Source: Mucilaginibacter aquariorum | Lineage (GTDB): Bacteria; Bacteroidota; Bacteroidia; Sphingobacteriales; Sphingobacteriaceae | Direction: 5' to 3' | Length of the DNA stretch: 64,000 nt | Assembly (NCBI RefSeq): GCF_024498135.1 | Contig: NZ_JANHOH010000006.1 | Span: 167,014-231,013, forward strand | Shown here: positions 17,250 through 24,870 of the stretch, one piece after another | Layout: every line of letters starts with the position of its first letter | How positions within the stretch are numbered: the stretch's first letter is position 1 | Program-made: the position numbers and the translations under genes | Notes under the pieces: model-generated | What the model was told of the DNA's origin: nothing | Seen by the model: only the letters and a program-made list of their open reading frames with translations | Database searches by the model: none

Positions 17250-17347
17250 AATGGTGGCGGTATTTTGTCAGTAGCCTATTTTTTAAGTTGCTGATTATTA
17301 ACTGTTTGTTTATGTTCACGGGCGTTCACGGCAGTGAACGTGAACAC
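17250..17347 (+). repeat. Dispersed repeat, copy 1 (hairpin-ended, about 100 bp)
   Basis: This stretch is a diverged copy of 59504-59602, which lies in the opposite orientation. Shared blocks include AATGGTG, a TATTTTG(T/C)CAGTAGCC block, a CTGATTAT block and a terminal hairpin built from GTTCACG and CGTGAAC units. It fills most of the gap between the deaminase and dehydrogenase genes. No coding potential. Confidence 0.75.
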
Positions 17348-17389
17348 TTTCATCACCATTAGAGGTTTGTTATTAAAAAAGACTATACT

Positions 17390-18961
17390 ATGGAAACACA
17401 AAATTTAATTGGTTACCAATACATAAAAGGCGGCAAATCCTTCAGGGCGATAAGCCCTGCAACGGGAGCGGAACTGGAAGCAGAATTTAATGCCGCCAGT
17501 TTAGCCGATGTTGATAAAGCTATGCAATTGGCCGATAAGGCATTTGCCACTTACAGCCTTACCGATGGAAAAACCAAAGCGGCCTTTTTACGCAGCATTG
17601 CCGATGAGATAAACGCCATTGGCGATACGCTGATAGAATGTGCTATGGCCGAAAGCGGCTTGCCTGCGCAACGCCTGCAAGGCGAACGCGGGCGTACAAC
17701 AGGTCAGCTAAATATGTATGCTAATTTGCTGGAAGAAGGAAGTTGGGTAGATGCTGTTATTGACACCGCCATACCCAACCGCACACCGTTGCCGCGTATA
17801 GATATCCGTAAAATGCTGACCGCTATTGGCCCTGCAGTAGTGTTTGGGGCAAGCAATTTCCCACTGGCATTTTCTGTTGCCGGTGGCGATACCTGTTCTG
17901 CTTTGGCGGCAGGTTGCCCGGTAGTGGTAAAGGCACATCCAGCGCATCCCGGTACCAGTGCGTTGGTTGGTGAAGCTATTAAAAAAGCTGCTCAAAAGCA
18001 TAACCTGCACGAGGGTGTTTTCTCACTTTTGTTTGATGATGGTTACACCGTTGGCGAAGCATTGGTTAAACACCCCAAAACTAAAATAGTAACTTTTACA
18101 GGATCGCTTAAAGGCGGTATGGCGCTGGTGAAAATGGCGCAGGAGCGCGATGAGCCTATCCCGGTATTTGCCGAAATGGGTAGCGTTAACCCTATCATAT
18201 TATTACCAAAAGCCCTTGAAAACCGTGCGGAAGAACTGGCGAAATTATCAGCATCTATAACCACCAACGCGGGGCAGTTTTGTACGCAACCGGGTTTACT
18301 GCTTGCGGTTAAGTCTGAAGCATTAAATAAATTTAAGAAAGCGCTTGCTGTCGCGATAGCTGATGTTAATTCGGCAACTATGCTTACGCCGGGTATCTGT
18401 GCCAATTTCAACAAATTATCAAATAGTGTAATAGCCGATGACGCCGTTACTATAATAGCAAAATCAGATAAGCTTGATGCCGGTAACGTAAACCAGGGTG
18501 TTGCCGTAGTTACCGAAATAACCGCATCAGCTTTTTTGGCTGATGAAAAATACAAGGAAGAGATCTTCGGGCCATATTCTATGCTGATAGTAGCGGATGA
18601 TGTTGCGCAGCTGGAGCAAGTGGTAAATTCATTACACGGGCAGCTAACCGCTACCGTAATGGCCGAAAAAGAGGAGCTTCCGCAGTATAAAACCATTACA
18701 AATAAACTGGCTAAGCTGGCAGGCAGGGTGATATTGAACGGCCCTCCAACGGGGGTTGAAGTAGGTAATGCCATGCAGCATGGCGGCCCATATCCGGCAA
18801 CGTCCGATAGTCGTTTTACATCGGTTGGTACAGGCGCTATAAAGCGTTTTGTACGGCCCGTATGCTGGCAAAATTGGGATAACGATCTGCTACCCGATGA
18901 ATTGAAAGATGGCAACCCACTAAATATATGGCGCTTGGTTAATGGGGAAATTGCGAAATAA
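17390..18961 (+). CDS. 2-oxoglutarate semialdehyde dehydrogenase
   Basis: The 523-residue protein is a complete NAD(P)-dependent aldehyde dehydrogenase. The catalytic cysteine is C298 in NAGQFCTQPG and the general base is E262 in VFAEMGSVNP; the cofactor-binding stretch FTGSLKGGMAL precedes them. The length and AEMGSVNP motif match the 2,5-dioxovalerate dehydrogenase branch, slightly longer than the standard 480-500 residues. In the pathway it oxidises 2-oxoglutarate semialdehyde to 2-oxoglutarate, feeding the citric acid cycle. Cytoplasmic. It is separated from the deaminase gene by a 205-base gap that holds a dispersed repeat. Confidence 0.9.
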   Translation: METQNLIGYQYIKGGKSFRAISPATGAELEAEFNAASLADVDKAMQLADKAFATYSLTDGKTKAAFLRSIADEINAIGDTLIECAMAESGLPAQRLQGERGRTTGQLNMYANLLEEGSWVDAVIDTAIPNRTPLPRIDIRKMLTAIGPAVVFGASNFPLAFSVAGGDTCSALAAGCPVVVKAHPAHPGTSALVGEAIKKAAQKHNLHEGVFSLLFDDGYTVGEALVKHPKTKIVTFTGSLKGGMALVKMAQERDEPIPVFAEMGSVNPIILLPKALENRAEELAKLSASITTNAGQFCTQPGLLLAVKSEALNKFKKALAVAIADVNSATMLTPGICANFNKLSNSVIADDAVTIIAKSDKLDAGNVNQGVAVVTEITASAFLADEKYKEEIFGPYSMLIVADDVAQLEQVVNSLHGQLTATVMAEKEELPQYKTITNKLAKLAGRVILNGPPTGVEVGNAMQHGGPYPATSDSRFTSVGTGAIKRFVRPVCWQNWDNDLLPDELKDGNPLNIWRLVNGEIAK

Positions 18962-19040
18962 ATAAGAGTGCGGGGGGCGGGTGTGAGGAGCGAAGATTCA
19001 AGCCAACATTTAAAAAATAAGAGAGAGAGCGGAGAGAGTG

Positions 19041-19083
19041 GGTGTGATGTGCGGTCTTGCAAGTGTTAACCGCACATCACACC
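19041..19083. repeat. Perfect 15-bp inverted repeat
   Basis: The arms GGTGTGATGTGCGGT (19041-19055) and ACCGCACATCACACC (19069-19083) are perfect inverted copies around a 13-base loop. It sits 25 bases upstream of the epimerase start, inside the 147-base gap after the dehydrogenase. The preceding sequence is unusually purine-rich (GAGAGAGAGCGGAGAGAG). It could form an RNA hairpin in the operon transcript. Confidence 0.85.
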
Positions 19084-19108
19084 TCGCTCCCCAATCCACA
19101 AATACAAT

Positions 19109-20110
19109 ATGAACAAAACATTCTTCTGCATAGATGCGCATACTTGCGGTAACCCCGTAAGGCTGGTTGCCGGTGGCGGCCCCAATTTGGTGGGCAGCAA
19201 CATGAGCGAAAAACGCCAGCATTTTTTAAAAGAATACGACTGGATCCGTAAGGGCCTGATGTTTGAACCGAGGGGGCATGATATGATGTCGGGTAGCATA
19301 TTGTACCCGCCTCACGATCCACAGAACGATGTGGCTGTGCTGTTTATTGAAACCAGCGGCTGCCTGCCTATGTGTGGGCATGGTACTATCGGCACTATCA
19401 CTATCGCTATTGAAGAAGGACTAATCACCCCAAAAATACCAGGCATTGTACGTATGGAAGCGCCTGCGGGATTGGTTTTGATCTCTTACAAACAGGAAGG
19501 TAAAAAAGTGAGGTCGGTAAAACTGGTTAATGTGCCAAGCTACCTGGCTGCCGAAAACCTGCAGGTGGAATGCCCTGATCTGGGTATGCTAACGGTTGAT
19601 GTAAGCTACGGTGGAAATTTTTATGCAATTATTGATCCGCAGGAAAACTTTGGCGGACTGGAAAACTATACTGCCGATCAGCTGATATCCTGGAGCCGTG
19701 TTTTACGCCAGCGGATAAATGAGAAATACACATTCATCCACCCCGAAAACCCAACTATAAACGGTTGCTCGCATATTTTGTGGGCTGGCAAAACCATATC
19801 GCCGGAAGCAACCGCCCGCAACGCTGTTTTTTATGGCGATAAAGCGATAGACAGGTCGCCATGTGGTACAGGTACATCGGCCCGTATGGCGCAATGGCAT
19901 GCCAAAGGGTTATTAAAAAAAGGTGATAAATTTATACATGAAAGCATTATCGGTAGTCAGTTTATTGGCACGGTAGAAGATGAAGTGACACTTGGCGGCA
20001 AGCCGGCCATTGTACCCGGTATTGAAGGCTGGGCAAAGGTTTACGGCTATAATACCATCAAAATTGATGACGAAGATGACCCGTACGCGTTTGGGTTTCA
20101 GGTGATATAA
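19109..20110 (+). CDS. 4-hydroxyproline 2-epimerase
   Basis: The 333-residue protein belongs to the proline racemase superfamily. Both active-site cysteines are present: C89 in PMCGHGTIG and C252 in DRSPCGTGTSARMA. Two cysteines mark racemases/epimerases; the related trans-3-hydroxyproline dehydratases have Thr at the second site. It interconverts trans-4-hydroxy-L-proline and cis-4-hydroxy-D-proline in the cytoplasm, the first step of the pathway. The next gene encodes the D-isomer oxidase. The length is typical of the family. Confidence 0.92.
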   Translation: MNKTFFCIDAHTCGNPVRLVAGGGPNLVGSNMSEKRQHFLKEYDWIRKGLMFEPRGHDMMSGSILYPPHDPQNDVAVLFIETSGCLPMCGHGTIGTITIAIEEGLITPKIPGIVRMEAPAGLVLISYKQEGKKVRSVKLVNVPSYLAAENLQVECPDLGMLTVDVSYGGNFYAIIDPQENFGGLENYTADQLISWSRVLRQRINEKYTFIHPENPTINGCSHILWAGKTISPEATARNAVFYGDKAIDRSPCGTGTSARMAQWHAKGLLKKGDKFIHESIIGSQFIGTVEDEVTLGGKPAIVPGIEGWAKVYGYNTIKIDDEDDPYAFGFQVI

Positions 20111-20135
20111 AGTCGTGACATAATAAAGAATAAGA

Positions 20136-20232
20136 CCGTCATTGCGAGGTACGAAGCAATTTCTTTAGGACATGCGGCCATGCAAGGCGGGAATGCACAG
20201 TCAGGAGATTGCTTCGTACCTCGCAATGACGG
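20136..20232. repeat. 25-bp inverted repeat element (CCGTCATTGCGAGG...)
   Basis: Perfect inverted arms of 25 bases occupy 20136-20160 and 20208-20232, each combining CGTCATTGCGAGG and ACGAAGCAAT, with a 47-base loop. It fills the gap between the epimerase and oxidase genes, ending 22 bases before the oxidase start. I recognise this sequence type as a very common palindromic intergenic repeat of Bacteroidota genomes. Confidence 0.9.
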
Positions 20233-20254
20233 ATTGGAACATTAAAAATAACAA

Positions 20255-21502
20255 ATGAGCAAAGCAATAATAATAGGTGGTGGAATAATAGGGCTATTCT
20301 CGGCATATTACCTGAACAAATCTGGTTGGGAAGTAGAGATATTGGAACAGGGCGACCTTACCGACAATGCATCCTTCGGTAATGCCGGGATGATAGTGCC
20401 CAGCCATTTTATACCGCTGGCAGCGCCGGGTATGATAGAGCAGGGCATCAGGTGGATGTTTAACAGTAAAAGCCCGTTTTATGTAAAGCCGTCTTTAAAC
20501 CCCGAGCTGATAGGCTGGGGATGGAAATTCCTGAAAGCGGCCAATAAACACCATGTAGAGCGGTCGGCGGGGGCACTGCGGGATCTGTCAATGCTCAGCA
20601 AAAAACTTTACCTGGACCTGGAACAGGATGCAGACTTTGATTTCGGCTTTGCCGATAAAGGCATATTAATGCTTTTTAAAACCCCCAAGTTTGAAGAAGA
20701 GGAACGCCACACCGCCGAAAAAGCTACTCATTTAGGCCTCGATGCGCAGTACCTTACTGCCGATGAATGCCGCAAGCTACAACCGGATATTGAACTGGAT
20801 GTACTGGGCGCCGTACACTACCATTGCGACGCGCATTTATATCCCAATAAACTAATTGCGGGCTTGGTAAAGCATTTAGAAAAAGCAGGCGTTAAGATCC
20901 ATAGAAACACACCTGTTACCAATATGGAACAGGCCGGTGGCCAAATAACCCAGGTTATCAGCAATGATAAAAGCTTTACGGGCGATGCTTACCTGTTAGC
21001 AGGCGGCGCATGGTCGGCGGGGATAGCAAAGTTGGCCGGGTTAAACGTTCCGTTAATGCCGGGTAAGGGCTATTCTTTTATGGTAGATGAACCACAAAAA
21101 CGCATGACCATCCCGGCGCTGCTTTGCGAGGCAAGGGTATCGGTAACACCTATGAACGGTAGTATCCGCTTTGGCGGCACTATGGAAATAGGCAAGGTAA
21201 ACCAGCAGATTAATATGAACCGGGTGGCAGGCATCGTGGAATCAATCCCTCAATATTTTCCAGATTTTACGCCTGCCTTACCACGGCAAAAAGATATATG
21301 GTTTGGTTTTCGCCCTTGCTCGCCGGATGGTTTGCCATACATTGGCTTATCGGGCAAGTACAAAAACCTGGCTGTCGCCACCGGGCACGGCATGATGGGA
21401 TTAAGCCTTGCACCCGCAACAGGTAAGCTGATAGATGACCTGCTAAACCAGGCCACACCATCAACAGGTATAAGCCAGTTTTCGCCGGACCGCTATGCCT
21501 AA
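20255..21502 (+). CDS. FAD-dependent cis-4-hydroxy-D-proline oxidase (DadA-like)
   Basis: The 415-residue protein starts with an FAD-binding Rossmann motif (AIIIGGGIIGLFSAYYL, residues 4-20) and has the glycine-rich C-terminal motif of D-amino-acid dehydrogenases (AVATGHGMMGLSLAPATGK). It is a DadA-like flavoprotein. Following a hydroxyproline epimerase it is best read as the oxidase or dehydrogenase of cis-4-hydroxy-D-proline, giving 1-pyrroline-4-hydroxy-2-carboxylate for the deaminase. Whether it uses oxygen or a membrane electron carrier cannot be told. It is the last gene of the plus-strand run, convergent with the Rieske gene. Confidence 0.88.
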   Translation: MSKAIIIGGGIIGLFSAYYLNKSGWEVEILEQGDLTDNASFGNAGMIVPSHFIPLAAPGMIEQGIRWMFNSKSPFYVKPSLNPELIGWGWKFLKAANKHHVERSAGALRDLSMLSKKLYLDLEQDADFDFGFADKGILMLFKTPKFEEEERHTAEKATHLGLDAQYLTADECRKLQPDIELDVLGAVHYHCDAHLYPNKLIAGLVKHLEKAGVKIHRNTPVTNMEQAGGQITQVISNDKSFTGDAYLLAGGAWSAGIAKLAGLNVPLMPGKGYSFMVDEPQKRMTIPALLCEARVSVTPMNGSIRFGGTMEIGKVNQQINMNRVAGIVESIPQYFPDFTPALPRQKDIWFGFRPCSPDGLPYIGLSGKYKNLAVATGHGMMGLSLAPATGKLIDDLLNQATPSTGISQFSPDRYA

Positions 21503-21519
21503 TTAGTGAATTATTGATT

Positions 21520-21566
21520 TAGTGAATTAGTGATTAAAGAAGACCTTGAAAATCACTAATTCACTA
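21520..21566. repeat. AT-rich inverted repeat (TTCACTAA family)
   Basis: TAGTGAATTAGTGATT (21520-21535) and its inverted copy (21551-21566) lie between the convergent oxidase and Rieske genes. Related sequences occur near 25600-25750. It may end transcription in both directions. Confidence 0.7.
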
Positions 21567-21578
21567 ATTAAAAACTAC

Positions 21579-22022
21579 CTACGCCGATACTGTTAAGGTA
21601 CTTCCTGCAACCGTTACGGTATACTTTCTAAGCGCCGAAGTTGCCGGCCCTAAAACCACCCCGCCCGATGTATTAAACTCGCTGCCGTGATTAGGGCATA
21701 TAAATTTCCCCTGGTTAGTGTTGTAGTTAATGCTAGTGCCCTGATGTGTGCAGGCAACCTGTACGGCGGTAAACGCGCTTGCAGCCACACCCGCTGCTAA
21801 ACGCACCAATATAATTCCGTTTGATATTTTAGAGCTGCCTACGCTTTGCAGGTCGGTGTTTAAATCAACAGAGAACACATTGCCACTGCCTGGTGCAGGA
21901 GGAGGTGTGCCGCCTCCCGGTGCCGGGTCGTTGCCTTTAGAGCCGCAACCTATTAAACTACAGCCTGCACATACCGCAGCCATGCTTATGCCAAATTTTG
22001 CTAAAAATTCATGTCTTTCCAT
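21579..22022 (-). CDS. Rieske [2Fe-2S] lipoprotein
   Basis: The 147-residue protein has an N-terminal helix followed by cysteines (CAGCSLIGCGSKG), consistent with a lipoprotein or membrane-anchored precursor, then a Gly/Pro linker. The Rieske motifs CTHQGTS and CPNHGSEF supply the two cysteines and two histidines of the cluster. It is an electron-transfer protein, small compared with the cytochrome bc1 Rieske subunit and closer to soluble arene-dioxygenase-type ferredoxins. It is the last gene of the sigma-factor operon, 21 bases after the DUF5777 gene. Partner enzymes are unknown. Confidence 0.88.
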   Translation of the reverse strand: MERHEFLAKFGISMAAVCAGCSLIGCGSKGNDPAPGGGTPPPAPGSGNVFSVDLNTDLQSVGSSKISNGIILVRLAAGVAASAFTAVQVACTHQGTSINYNTNQGKFICPNHGSEFNTSGGVVLGPATSALRKYTVTVAGSTLTVSA

Positions 22023-22043
22023 TTTAGTAGGGGTTAATAAGGG

Positions 22044-22988
22044 TTAATAGCCTGATTTATGTTTTTTGTTGAAATCGAATATTCTTGATATGGTAAAACC
22101 TAAACGGAACTGTCCCTTGCTCCACTTTGATTCGGTATCGTTTAGATAATTAAATTCGGATATAGCCTGGGCATTGGTGAAGTTGATGGTGAATACGTGC
22201 CCGCCGGTCTCAATTTCGAGGCCTATACCAAGTCCGTCATAAAACCTGGGGTCAACGTTGTTATCTCTGAAGTTAGAGAAGGGGTGAACATAATCAAGCA
22301 CAATACCCATCCGTTTGGTAAATTTTAAACGGCCTGCCGCAGATAGCGAGAAAAACTTCTTTTCGTTGCCATACAAAAAGGGATAGGGTGCATTGTTAAT
22401 AAGGTACATTGGTGATACCTGCAACGATAAGGCAGATGAAAATTTACGTGCGATAACAGCCTGTGCCAGGTAAGAGAAACGATTGGTGTAGTTGTCAAAT
22501 ATAGGCGTATTGGCATGATAGGTTTTGAACCCGGTTTTACCAATTAAGGTAACAGCCACGGGTACGCTATTATCTGCTTTTTGATGCAGTATGTTGTATT
22601 TTAAACCCAGCTCAAGTAACGATTCAAACTTGCTGCGGCCAAAATCAATGTTCAGGTTATCTGTAAGGCCATATTCAAAACCAATGTAAATATCTGTTGA
22701 GTTATCAAGTCCCCACATGGTTTTACCTCCGCCGTTTGAGCCGGCAAGATCACCAAAGCGGTGAATCACCAAAAAGTTCAGTTCTTTCTTTTTAACGGTT
22801 TCGGTGGTTTGCGATAGTATCAGGCGGGTGGCCTTAAATGTGGCAATAACCGGCTCATCTTTGTCAGATTTGCTCAGGGTTTTCATAAGCGCATCGGTAC
22901 TACTGGCGGTTGTATCGGTAGTTGGGGTTTGGGCTTTTAGTAAGCCTGCTGTTAAAAACAGCGCGATGAATAAGAGGGATTTTTTCAT
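22044..22988 (-). CDS. DUF5777 family outer-membrane beta-barrel protein
   Basis: The 314-residue protein has a signal peptide (LFIALFLTAGLLKAQ) and alternating beta-strands through the rest (for example DIYIGFEYGLTDNLNIDFG and YFKVPL-type aromatic girdles), ending in a barrel-like strand (FRLGFTISRIFDF). The LVIHRFGDLAG phrase and overall layout match DUF5777. Function is unknown; members are often next to YceI and cytochrome or Rieske genes. Here it lies between those two, with 24 and 21 bases spacing. Confidence 0.75.
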   Translation of the reverse strand: MKKSLLFIALFLTAGLLKAQTPTTDTTASSTDALMKTLSKSDKDEPVIATFKATRLILSQTTETVKKKELNFLVIHRFGDLAGSNGGGKTMWGLDNSTDIYIGFEYGLTDNLNIDFGRSKFESLLELGLKYNILHQKADNSVPVAVTLIGKTGFKTYHANTPIFDNYTNRFSYLAQAVIARKFSSALSLQVSPMYLINNAPYPFLYGNEKKFFSLSAAGRLKFTKRMGIVLDYVHPFSNFRDNNVDPRFYDGLGIGLEIETGGHVFTINFTNAQAISEFNYLNDTESKWSKGQFRLGFTISRIFDFNKKHKSGY

Positions 22989-23012
22989 GATAATGTATTG
23001 TGTTAGGGGTTT

Positions 23013-23555
23013 TTATTTATAAGGTGCGTAGGTTGCATTTACCTGCACCCTTATGTTTTCGGCAATGTTGTAGAATACCAGTTTAGGGATCTCGATCTGA
23101 TGATCTTTACAGGCCACCATAAACTCTGATGACAGGTTGATAGCGCCGCCTTTTACCATGAGTTTGCCGGTAATTGTGCGGGTTTGTTTTACCCCATGCA
23201 CCTCAAATACGCCGGCAGCGGTTACCGGGTAAGTGCCATCTTTGGTAACGTCGGGTTTCCCGTTAATTTTACCTTTAAACGTTGCCTGCGGATACTTATC
23301 GCTCTCCATGTAGTTTTCGTTAAAGTGCTCCTGCATGCGGGCTTTATCAAACTTAAAGGAACGTATGGGCACACTAAAGGCCAGCTCGCCGGTGGCGGTA
23401 TTAAAAACTGATGTCCCTTTGTCAGACCGGGCATCAATATCTTCAACCGGCGCTTTCGAATAAATGGTTACAACTGCATTTTTACAGGCATAGATATCCT
23501 GTCCCGCCTGATTTATACTAAACCAGGCGAGTAAAATTACTCCGATATATTTCAT
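23013..23555 (-). CDS. YceI family periplasmic lipid-binding protein
   Basis: The 180-residue protein has a signal peptide and a YceI lipocalin-like barrel with FSVPIRSFKFDKARMQEHF, YMESDKYPQATFKG and ITGKLMVKGG. YceI proteins bind polyisoprenoid chains, for example of quinones, in the periplasm. It follows the putative anti-sigma gene by 7 bases and precedes DUF5777 by 24, so it is probably under the ECF sigma factor encoded at the head of the operon. Confidence 0.85.
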   Translation of the reverse strand: MKYIGVILLAWFSINQAGQDIYACKNAVVTIYSKAPVEDIDARSDKGTSVFNTATGELAFSVPIRSFKFDKARMQEHFNENYMESDKYPQATFKGKINGKPDVTKDGTYPVTAAGVFEVHGVKQTRTITGKLMVKGGAINLSSEFMVACKDHQIEIPKLVFYNIAENIRVQVNATYAPYK

Positions 23556-23562
23556 GTTTTTA

Positions 23563-24870
23563 CTAAGGTTTTATTCTTGTATTAATGTTCCACGTTACAC
23601 CCACGGCAACCCCTGCCGATTTTAGATTAACCTGCCCATAGCCAATACCCGTAAGAGGTACTTTAAAATATGGCTGAACAGCAACGCCAAATTTTGAACT
23701 TACCTCGCGCTGATAAGTCGCATTCAGGTTGAGCACACCCATTATATGTTTGTTTTTGTTCCTGATATTATAGCTTGTTGGCCCACCCGGATATTCACCT
23801 GCATAATTGAACGTGTAATTTTCGCGCAGCATAAAGTACGACGAAAGGCCGGTGCCCAAACTAAACTTATTGCCACCGCTGTTATAAAGCTGATACCCAA
23901 CATTTAAAGGGATATCTAATACAATACAGCTTGCACTTACACTTGTAGGGTTTGTATTGAACTTGTAAGCACTGGAGTAATTGGCAAAATCAGTTAAGTA
24001 AGGTTTATCAGCATAAATAGCACCTGTAGATATACTCCATTTTTTTGATACGCCCACGGTTAGCAACAGCCCGGCATTAGTACCCACCTTGTTTTGCGAA
24101 AACCCTTTCACGCTGTTAATATCAGGCGATGCAATAAAGCTTAAGGCAAAGGTTGGTTTAAAGCCCATTGATGACGGTACTCCCTTTGTTTTTTTCTTTG
24201 GCTTAATATCATCCACTACCGATGCCAGCACTGGTTTTTTAGGCGCAATAACAGTATCAGCCTTTGCACTATTGTTTGCCAGGTTAGCCGCTGCTTTATC
24301 GGTAACAATAATGGTATCAACCTTTGTTTTATTAACCGCCATATTGTTAACCGCTTTATCTGTAACAATAATGGTATCGGGCGATGTTTTTACGGTTGGC
24401 AATTTAGGTGCAGCATCTATTTTTGCAATTTGACCGGCAGCTTTACGGCCGCCCGAATCAGCAGATAAGGTAAAGAACGATTTGCCCGGGCGGTTTTTTG
24501 CGGGTGCATTGTCTACAATGTTATTACCTGCCGCAGGCGTTTGTGTTTTGCGGTCTGCCAGTTGTTGATCGGGCGTGCCGTACTTGCCGGAATCTTGTTT
24601 TGCCTGCGGTTTTGTTTTAACAACTTGCGGGGTTGTCTTATCAGGTTTTTGTGCAGGGTTTAAAAACAACCAACCAAGTACAAGCAATAGCAGCGCGGCA
24701 ATGCCACTTATTATATACGCCAACTTGTAGATGATGCCTTTGGGTTTCTTACCCTCCAGCATGCTCTCCAGCGCGTCCCAGTCCTCTTCCCGGTACGATG
24801 CATTGCTTCCGGGGTCTTTTAAACCCTGGCTAAACAATTTATCAATACTGTCTTCTTTTTCGTCTTTCAT
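23563..24870 (-). CDS. Putative dual-membrane-spanning anti-sigma factor (TM plus outer-membrane barrel)
   Basis: The 435-residue protein has an acidic cytoplasmic N-terminus (1-44, with SYREEDWDALESMLEG), a membrane helix at about 46-70 (LAYIISGIAALLLLVLGWLF), a long Lys/Thr/Ala/Pro linker (about 71-225) containing a repeated unit DTIIVTDKA, and a C-terminal domain that reads as an outer-membrane beta-barrel (about 226-435, ending VNLKSAGVAVGVTWNINTR). No cleavable signal peptide is visible. This layout matches the dual membrane-spanning anti-sigma (Dma) proteins described in Bacteroides. Its start overlaps the stop of the ECF sigma gene by four bases, which supports a sigma/anti-sigma pair. 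Confidence 0.7.
   Translation of the reverse strand: MKDEKEDSIDKLFSQGLKDPGSNASYREEDWDALESMLEGKKPKGIIYKLAYIISGIAALLLLVLGWLFLNPAQKPDKTTPQVVKTKPQAKQDSGKYGTPDQQLADRKTQTPAAGNNIVDNAPAKNRPGKSFFTLSADSGGRKAAGQIAKIDAAPKLPTVKTSPDTIIVTDKAVNNMAVNKTKVDTIIVTDKAAANLANNSAKADTVIAPKKPVLASVVDDIKPKKKTKGVPSSMGFKPTFALSFIASPDINSVKGFSQNKVGTNAGLLLTVGVSKKWSISTGAIYADKPYLTDFANYSSAYKFNTNPTSVSASCIVLDIPLNVGYQLYNSGGNKFSLGTGLSSYFMLRENYTFNYAGEYPGGPTSYNIRNKNKHIMGVLNLNATYQREVSSKFGVAVQPYFKVPLTGIGYGQVNLKSAGVAVGVTWNINTRIKP

Noticed and set aside
18043..19062. Long antisense reading frame of 339 codons opposite the semialdehyde dehydrogenase
   Set aside because: The plus-strand frame has intact ALDH catalytic motifs; the antisense product is Ser/Thr/Pro rich with no domain, a codon-bias shadow.
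19109..20110. trans-3-hydroxy-L-proline dehydratase
   Set aside because: The second active-site residue is Cys252 (SPCGTG), not Thr, and the neighbours fit the 4-hydroxyproline route.
24210..24400. Repeated phrases in this region taken as a possible CRISPR-like or tandem DNA array
   Set aside because: They are in-frame protein repeats (DTIIVTDKA units) of the linker in the putative anti-sigma factor, only two to three copies, with no spacer structure.
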